Below are positions 3,948 through 7,883 of a stretch of 7,883 bases of DNA, piece by piece. The translations under genes and the position numbers were made by a program. The notes beneath the pieces are model-generated. The model ran no database searches. It saw only the letters and a list, made by a program, of their open reading frames with translations, and had not been told where the DNA came from. This DNA is from JBBTWV01 sp038062615 (GTDB lineage Bacteria; Patescibacteriota; Gracilibacteria; UBA1369; UM-FILTER-53-11), in the NCBI GenBank assembly GCA_038062615.1, contig JBBTWV010000023.1:1-7883 (forward strand). The letters run 5' to 3'. How positions within the stretch are numbered: position 1 is the first letter of the stretch; every line of letters starts with the position of its first letter.

Positions 3948-6128
3948 ATGGCGACTGGTGCCGAGGTAAAATCAACGGTCTTTAAAGTAGCGGAAAGCTT
4001 AGCCAAAGATGTGGGGAGAGCAATCGTTCGATTAGATCCCAATGATCTTTCAAAAGTTAATGGACAAGTCGGAGATTTTGTGGAAATTAAAAGCAGCAAT
4101 GTTAAGGCAAAGGCTCAAGCCGTAGCGAAACTGATGCTGGCCTTTGAAGAAATGAGAGGTAAGGGTATATTACAGATGGATGGAATTTTAAGAGATAATC
4201 TTCAGGTAGGATTGGGAGAGCCGGTGAAAATAAAAAAAATTGAGCTGCAGCCCGCTGCGGTTATAGTTTTAAAACCATTAACTTCTGAAAGCTCTTTTCG
4301 AGCCGAAGATTCGGACTATCTCGCCGAGATTTTAAGCGGTACCCCGGTGATGAAAGGCAATAAGATTCGAGCCACTCTATTTGGAACTCGTTTTCAAGAT
4401 TTCGAAGTTATTAATACCGACCCTGACCAGTCAGTTCTCATTACCTCTGAAACCATAATTAAAATTAAAGGCGCCGGCAAAACTGCCAAAGGGGGAGTCG
4501 GCATAACGTATGAAGATATTGGCGGACTGAAAAAGGAAATTGGAAAAATTCGGGAGATGATTGAACTTCCACTCAAATATCCAGAGGTCTTTGAAAGATT
4601 AGGAATATCAGCACCCAAAGGAGTTTTACTTCATGGCCCACCAGGATGTGGCAAAACTCTCATTGCCAAAGCCGTCGCCAATGAAAGCGATGCCTATTTT
4701 ACTTCTATTTCAGGACCGGAAATAATGGGTAAGTTCTATGGAGAGTCAGAAGGGAGGTTAAGAGAAATCTTTGAAGAGGCCAAGGCCAATGCCCCGGCAA
4801 TTTTGGTGATTGATGAAATTGACGCGATTGCTCCAAAAAGAGAAGATATGGGAGGGGAAAAACAGGTGGAGAGAAGAGTAGTCGCCCAGCTTTTGGCTTT
4901 AATGGATGGTTTAGAGTCAAGAGGCAACCTCGTGGTGATTGGAATAACGAATATTCCCAATACCTTAGATCCTGCCTTAAGAAGACCTGGAAGATTTGAC
5001 CGAGAAATTACTGTTCCTATCCCTGATAAAAATGCAAGGAAAGAGATACTGGAAATTCATACCAGAGGCATGCCGCTATCCAAAGATGTTTGCCCCGTTA
5101 GAAATGGAATTTCTAATGGGGTTGATTTAGACCAGTTAGCTGAGATTACTCACGGATTTGTCGGTGCGGACCTAGAAGCTTTGGCCCGGGAAGCGGCCAT
5201 GTCAACTTTAAGGGAAATCATACCAGAGATTGAATTTGAAAAAGAGCATATTCCCTATAAAAAACTTTTGGGATTAGAAGTAACGATGGAACATTTTCGA
5301 GAGGCGCTGAAAGTTGTAGAACCTTCAGCTTTAAGAGAAGTGTTTACTGAAATCCCCAATGTAGCCTGGGGGGATATTGGAGGACTAGAGAATATAAAAC
5401 AGATTTTAAAAGAAGCTATTGAATGGCCATTACAATATCCAGAGCTCTTTAAAACAGCCAAAACAAAACCTGTCAAAGGAATATTGCTGTACGGTCCCCC
5501 GGGGTCTGGGAAAACAATGCTGGCAAAAGCGGTAGCAACTCAGTGTGGGGTAAATTTTATTTCCGTGAAGGGTCCCCAGCTGGTATCAAAGTATATTGGT
5601 GAAAGTGAAAAGGGGATACGAGAGGTGTTTAAAAAAGCTCGGCAGGCTTCTCCTTGCGTTCTCGCTTTTGATGAACTCGATAGTTTGGTTCCCACCCGGG
5701 CCCAAGGTAACGATGCTCAGGTGACCGAGAGAATCGTGAGCCAATTTCTCACGGAACTTGATGGAATTGAGGAGTTGCAAGGAGTAGTCGTTATCGGAAC
5801 AACGAACCGATTAGACCTCATTGATCCCGCTTTACTGCGTGGAGGCCGATTTGATTTTCTTTTAGAAGTGCCAAAGCCTGATGAAAAAACCCGACTTGAA
5901 ATATTTAAAATACATACTCGGGGCAGACCTCTCGCTTCTGATGTTGATTTTCACAGTTTGGCGCGCCAAACCGACGGACTGAGCGGAGCGGATATTGAAG
6001 CCATTGGTAAAAAGGCTATCATGCTTGCCATGAGAGAATTTTTAGCACTAAACCGGCGGGTAAAAAATTCAAAGGTTTCAGATTTTAAAATTGCCCATCA
6101 TCATTTTCAGGCTTGCCTACCCAAATAG
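3948..6128 (+). CDS. cdc48: Archaeal-type Cdc48/VAT AAA+ ATPase with two ATPase modules
   Basis: This 726-residue protein is a complete Cdc48/VAT/p97-type unfoldase. The N-terminal double-psi barrel has DVGRAIVRLDPNDL (about 16-29), and the second N subdomain has G-T-P-V-x-x-G-N. D1 has Walker A GPPGCGKT (230-237), Walker B ILVIDEID (D289, E290) and the arginine-finger segment RRPGRFDRE. D2 has Walker A GPPGSGKT (516-523), Walker B VLAFDELD (D575, E576) and LRGGRFDF. All catalytic residues are present. Cdc48 hexamers pull proteins apart by threading them through the ring. The family is standard in archaea and patchy in bacteria. Residues 382-392 are an 11-residue in-frame insertion coming from a palindrome at 5093-5121. 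The gene looks richer in AGA/TTA codons than the gvp genes by eye. Its position after the hsp20 gene suggests shell-protein quality control; this is inferred. Confidence 0.93.
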   Translation: MATGAEVKSTVFKVAESLAKDVGRAIVRLDPNDLSKVNGQVGDFVEIKSSNVKAKAQAVAKLMLAFEEMRGKGILQMDGILRDNLQVGLGEPVKIKKIELQPAAVIVLKPLTSESSFRAEDSDYLAEILSGTPVMKGNKIRATLFGTRFQDFEVINTDPDQSVLITSETIIKIKGAGKTAKGGVGITYEDIGGLKKEIGKIREMIELPLKYPEVFERLGISAPKGVLLHGPPGCGKTLIAKAVANESDAYFTSISGPEIMGKFYGESEGRLREIFEEAKANAPAILVIDEIDAIAPKREDMGGEKQVERRVVAQLLALMDGLESRGNLVVIGITNIPNTLDPALRRPGRFDREITVPIPDKNARKEILEIHTRGMPLSKDVCPVRNGISNGVDLDQLAEITHGFVGADLEALAREAAMSTLREIIPEIEFEKEHIPYKKLLGLEVTMEHFREALKVVEPSALREVFTEIPNVAWGDIGGLENIKQILKEAIEWPLQYPELFKTAKTKPVKGILLYGPPGSGKTMLAKAVATQCGVNFISVKGPQLVSKYIGESEKGIREVFKKARQASPCVLAFDELDSLVPTRAQGNDAQVTERIVSQFLTELDGIEELQGVVVIGTTNRLDLIDPALLRGGRFDFLLEVPKPDEKTRLEIFKIHTRGRPLASDVDFHSLARQTDGLSGADIEAIGKKAIMLAMREFLALNRRVKNSKVSDFKIAHHHFQACLPK
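5093..5121. repeat. Palindromic element inserted in frame inside cdc48
   Basis: CCCCGTTAGAAAT (5093-5105), GGA, then ATTTCTAATGGGG (5109-5121). The two 13-base arms are complementary except for one position, which can form a G-T pair. In the protein it encodes CPVRNGISNGV (residues 382-392), set between MPLSKDV and DLDQLAE. In ordinary archaeal Cdc48 the first ATPase module reads MPL-x-x-DVDLD without a gap, so the insert is an extra 33 bases that keep the frame. GTT flanks it on both sides (5088-5090 and 5121-5123). It resembles selfish palindromic elements that invade genes, such as the Rickettsia palindromic elements. Confidence 0.85.
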
Positions 6129-6166
6129 TAACACGGCACTACCGAGCGTTGGTTCGTTAACAGTGT

Positions 6167-6607
6167 ATGGTAAAAAGAGAAAGAATAAAAAAAAAGAGTT
6201 TTTTTCAGCGATTGAAGGAGTTCTTGATTGGCAAAAGAAGAAAACCAAAAATAGAATGGGAGGAAAAAGATCTTAAAAAAATAGGACAGATCATCGGACA
6301 CGACGTATCAGAGGTGGTGGCAAAGATGTTACTTGATACAAGATGGGTGAACTCTGTTGTTGCCAAGCTGCAAGAAGTGTTTAGAAAAGAACTCATAAAG
6401 ATATCTGGGGAGGCAAAGAAGCCTGGAGCGCCACCAAGGGTTACGATTAAAGAACCGTTCATTAATCCCATGGAAGAGAAGCTTGAGCTCAGACCTCGTT
6501 TTAGCCAAAAGCCCTCGAGCCAAAAAACTTCGGGGGCCAATGTAGCAGCCAGCTTAATGGCGCTAAAAAAGTCTCAGATGCAATCCAAAAAGCTGCGCTG
6601 GAGATAA
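6167..6607 (+). CDS. Basic protein of unknown function with a C-terminal FSQKP module
   Basis: I do not recognise the family of this 146-residue protein. The N-terminus is very basic and amphipathic (MVKRERIKKKSFFQRLKEFL, 1-20), as in proteins that bind membranes or nucleic acid peripherally. A charged helical part follows, including HDVSEVVAKML and VVAKLQEVFRKEL (about 45-76). A Pro/Gly-rich hinge (about 82-91) then leads to residues 94-135, which align without gaps to residues 124-165 of the next gene's product. Shared features are F-I-x-P, F-S-Q-K-P, T-S-G and a terminal L-x-A-L. The ATG lies 38 bases after cdc48 and has no Shine-Dalgarno. The next gene begins 2 bases after the stop. The shared module suggests that both proteins bind the same partner. 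Confidence 0.7.
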   Translation: MVKRERIKKKSFFQRLKEFLIGKRRKPKIEWEEKDLKKIGQIIGHDVSEVVAKMLLDTRWVNSVVAKLQEVFRKELIKISGEAKKPGAPPRVTIKEPFINPMEEKLELRPRFSQKPSSQKTSGANVAASLMALKKSQMQSKKLRWR

Positions 6608-6609
6608 GC

Positions 6610-7116
6610 TTGATACCTCCCATGGGCTTAACCGCAACGGAATTAAAGGTCGTGACCGTTTTTGCCAACTCCCAGGAAGCGAGCTCGGGCACGGTGGCAA
6701 ACCAAATAATGATCAGCCCGGGCTACGCGGAATACTTGTGCAAGTACCTGAGCAAAGAGGGTTACCTAGAACGAACCCATCACGGGACCTATGGTTTGAC
6801 GCTAAAGGGGAAAGACGCGCTGAGGGGTAGAACGTATCAGCCCATCTGGGATAAAGGAATGATTCAATCTATTGCGCAAGAGCTGGCCAAACAATTAGTG
6901 GGGACTTTCCCCTTACCGCCGAGTAAACAATTACCCGGATTGACGGTGGCCCCAAAGCTGGCGAGAAAAGAAATAAAAATAAAAGATAGTTTTATTCATC
7001 CCCTTGGTAACGAAGTGAAGCTGAAATATGCTTTCAGTCAAAAACCGCGGGAAAGTCGGACCTCAGGCACCAGCATTGAAAAAACACTGAAAGCGTTACG
7101 GGCAATTGCAAAGTAA
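6610..7116 (+). CDS. Winged-helix DNA-binding-like protein with a C-terminal FSQKP module
   Basis: This 168-residue protein has a likely winged helix-turn-helix at about residues 7-72. LTATELKVVTVFA is helix 1, SSGTVANQIMISPGYAEYLC covers helices 2-3, LSKEGYLERTHHGTYGLTLK is the strand-wing, and KGKDALRG closes it. The last part matches the 'E-G-Y-L-x-R-x-x-x-G-x-Y-x-L-T-x-K-G' signature of many small regulators. A linker helix follows, then a module (124-165) shared with the upstream gene's product. The start is TTG 6610: GGAG at 6600-6603 lies 6 bases upstream, the one clear ribosome binding site in the window, while the in-frame ATG 6622 is spaced 18 bases from it. It may be a regulator of the cluster, or a DNA-binding adaptor. 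Its target is unknown. Confidence 0.75.
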   Translation: MIPPMGLTATELKVVTVFANSQEASSGTVANQIMISPGYAEYLCKYLSKEGYLERTHHGTYGLTLKGKDALRGRTYQPIWDKGMIQSIAQELAKQLVGTFPLPPSKQLPGLTVAPKLARKEIKIKDSFIHPLGNEVKLKYAFSQKPRESRTSGTSIEKTLKALRAIAK

Positions 7117-7143
7117 TTTAATCACTAAGACGGCGTAAAAAAT

Positions 7144-7883
7144 ATGGCGAAGAATATTTCAACGATTCAAAACGGCAAGGGGCTTGACGTCGGCACCGCA
7201 TTCATTGTGGGCGCGGAAAAAAGGGGTAAGGATATTATATTCCGAAGCCAGCGTAATGCGTTCTTCGATATCGAACACACCGATTTTACTAAGCACATGC
7301 TCACCAAGACAAAAGTCAATTACATTGAGCGGGGAAATTCATTGTACGTTATTGGTGATGAGGCAATTAAATTTGCCAACATTTTTAGCAAAGAGGCGAG
7401 AAGGCCGTTGAGTAAAGGAGTGGTCAGTCCGGCTGAAAAGGAAGCCTTACCCATGGTGGAACTGATTGTCAAAATGGTCGCTGGTAAGCCAAAATATCCC
7501 GGGGAGATTATTTACTATTCCCTACCTGGTGATCCCCTCGATGCTGATTTTGATGTGGTCTACCATAAAAATATTTTTGCCGAGTTTCTGCGGAAATTAG
7601 GGTATCAGCCAAAAACTATTCGCGAAGGTTTAGCCGTGATTTTTTCCGAGCTCGCCGATAAGGATTTTACGGGCATTGGAATTTCCTTTGGCGCCGGGAT
7701 GGTCAATACGTGCCTGGCGTGTATGTCCATCCCGGTGTTTACCTTCAGTCTCACCAAGGCTGGTGATTGGATTGACCAGCAAGTTGGTAAGGCGCTGGCA
7801 GAAACCGCCTCGAGAGTTTGCGCCATTAAAGAGAGCAGCCTTGATTTAACGAAGCGGAAGAATTTGACCAAGATGGAGACCGC
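7144..7883 (+). CDS. Actin/Hsp70-fold ATPase, N-terminal part (runs off the window)
   Basis: The reading frame from ATG 7144 stays open to the window edge (246 codons), so the 3' end is missing. The N-terminus has the phosphate-1 loop of the actin/Hsp70 superfamily, GLDVGTAFIVGA (13-24). The phosphate-2 region GIGISFGAGMVNTCL (177-191) is followed by KAGDWIDQQVGKAL (205-218), resembling the G-G-D-x-x-D stretch after phosphate 2 in FtsA, MreB and Hsp70 proteins. RNAFFDI (37-43), YVIGDEAIKFANIF (68-81) and RRPLSKGVVSP (86-96) recall a subfamily of 'Hsp70-like' proteins I know only from memory. The usual acidic residue of phosphate 2 is a serine here (S181). Such proteins bind ATP and either polymerise or act as chaperones. 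It lies 27 bases after the winged-helix gene, no Shine-Dalgarno. Confidence 0.8.
   Translation, partial: MAKNISTIQNGKGLDVGTAFIVGAEKRGKDIIFRSQRNAFFDIEHTDFTKHMLTKTKVNYIERGNSLYVIGDEAIKFANIFSKEARRPLSKGVVSPAEKEALPMVELIVKMVAGKPKYPGEIIYYSLPGDPLDADFDVVYHKNIFAEFLRKLGYQPKTIREGLAVIFSELADKDFTGIGISFGAGMVNTCLACMSIPVFTFSLTKAGDWIDQQVGKALAETASRVCAIKESSLDLTKRKNLTKMET

Noticed and set aside
6091..6276. 61-residue open frame bridging the end of cdc48 and the next gene
   Set aside because: It overlaps the conserved end of Cdc48 and the start of the 6167 gene in another frame; lysine-rich low-complexity translation.
7184..7411. 75-residue open frame on the + strand, and an 88-residue one on the - strand at 7605-7871
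   Set aside because: Both overlap the actin-like frame open from 7144 to the window edge, which has clear nucleotide-binding motifs.

Overview
This window holds most of a gas vesicle (gvp) gene cluster on the + strand, followed by a chaperone and AAA+ ATPase pair and a small block of poorly characterised genes ending in an actin-like ATPase. All recognised genes are on the + strand and closely packed. The only gene-free stretch over 100 bases is 3165-3316.

Region 1 (1-2938) is the gas vesicle core. It contains the 3' end of a GvpF/GvpL gene, then gvpG, gvpO, a second gvpF/L-type gene, a GvpS-like plus GvpK-like fusion gene, a small TPR-like gene and gvpJ. From memory, the order F-G-L-S-K-J matches the Bacillus (Priestia) megaterium type of cluster, with GvpO added and S and K fused. 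The main shell protein GvpA and the ATPase GvpN are not in the window. They would be expected upstream.

Region 2 (2939-3164) encodes a tiny two-helix membrane protein of the LiaF/DUF5668 type. Region 3 (3165-3316) is an intergenic spacer with four short direct repeats enclosed by an inverted repeat. Region 4 (3317-6128) encodes a GvpH-like Hsp20 protein and, 4 bases later, a full-length archaeal-type Cdc48/VAT double-ring AAA+ ATPase. The ATPase carries an in-frame palindromic insertion between its two ATPase modules. Region 5 (6167-7883) has a basic protein, a winged-helix protein that shares an ungapped 42-residue C-terminal module with it, and the N-terminal part of an actin/Hsp70-fold ATPase that runs off the window.

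A reasonable model is that regions 1 and 4 work together: GvpF/G/J/L/O/S/K assemble and nucleate the shell, while Hsp20 and Cdc48 handle the aggregation-prone shell protein or remodel vesicles. Region 5 is an unexplained accessory set.

The organism is not certain. The cluster layout is bacterial, and the Cdc48 is of archaeal type. Almost all starts lack a Shine-Dalgarno sequence, and palindromic elements sit inside coding regions. I recall related palindromes from candidate-phyla (Patescibacteria/CPR) genomes, so a CPR bacterium is my first guess and a small-genome archaeon the second. This is an inference, not something the sequence proves.
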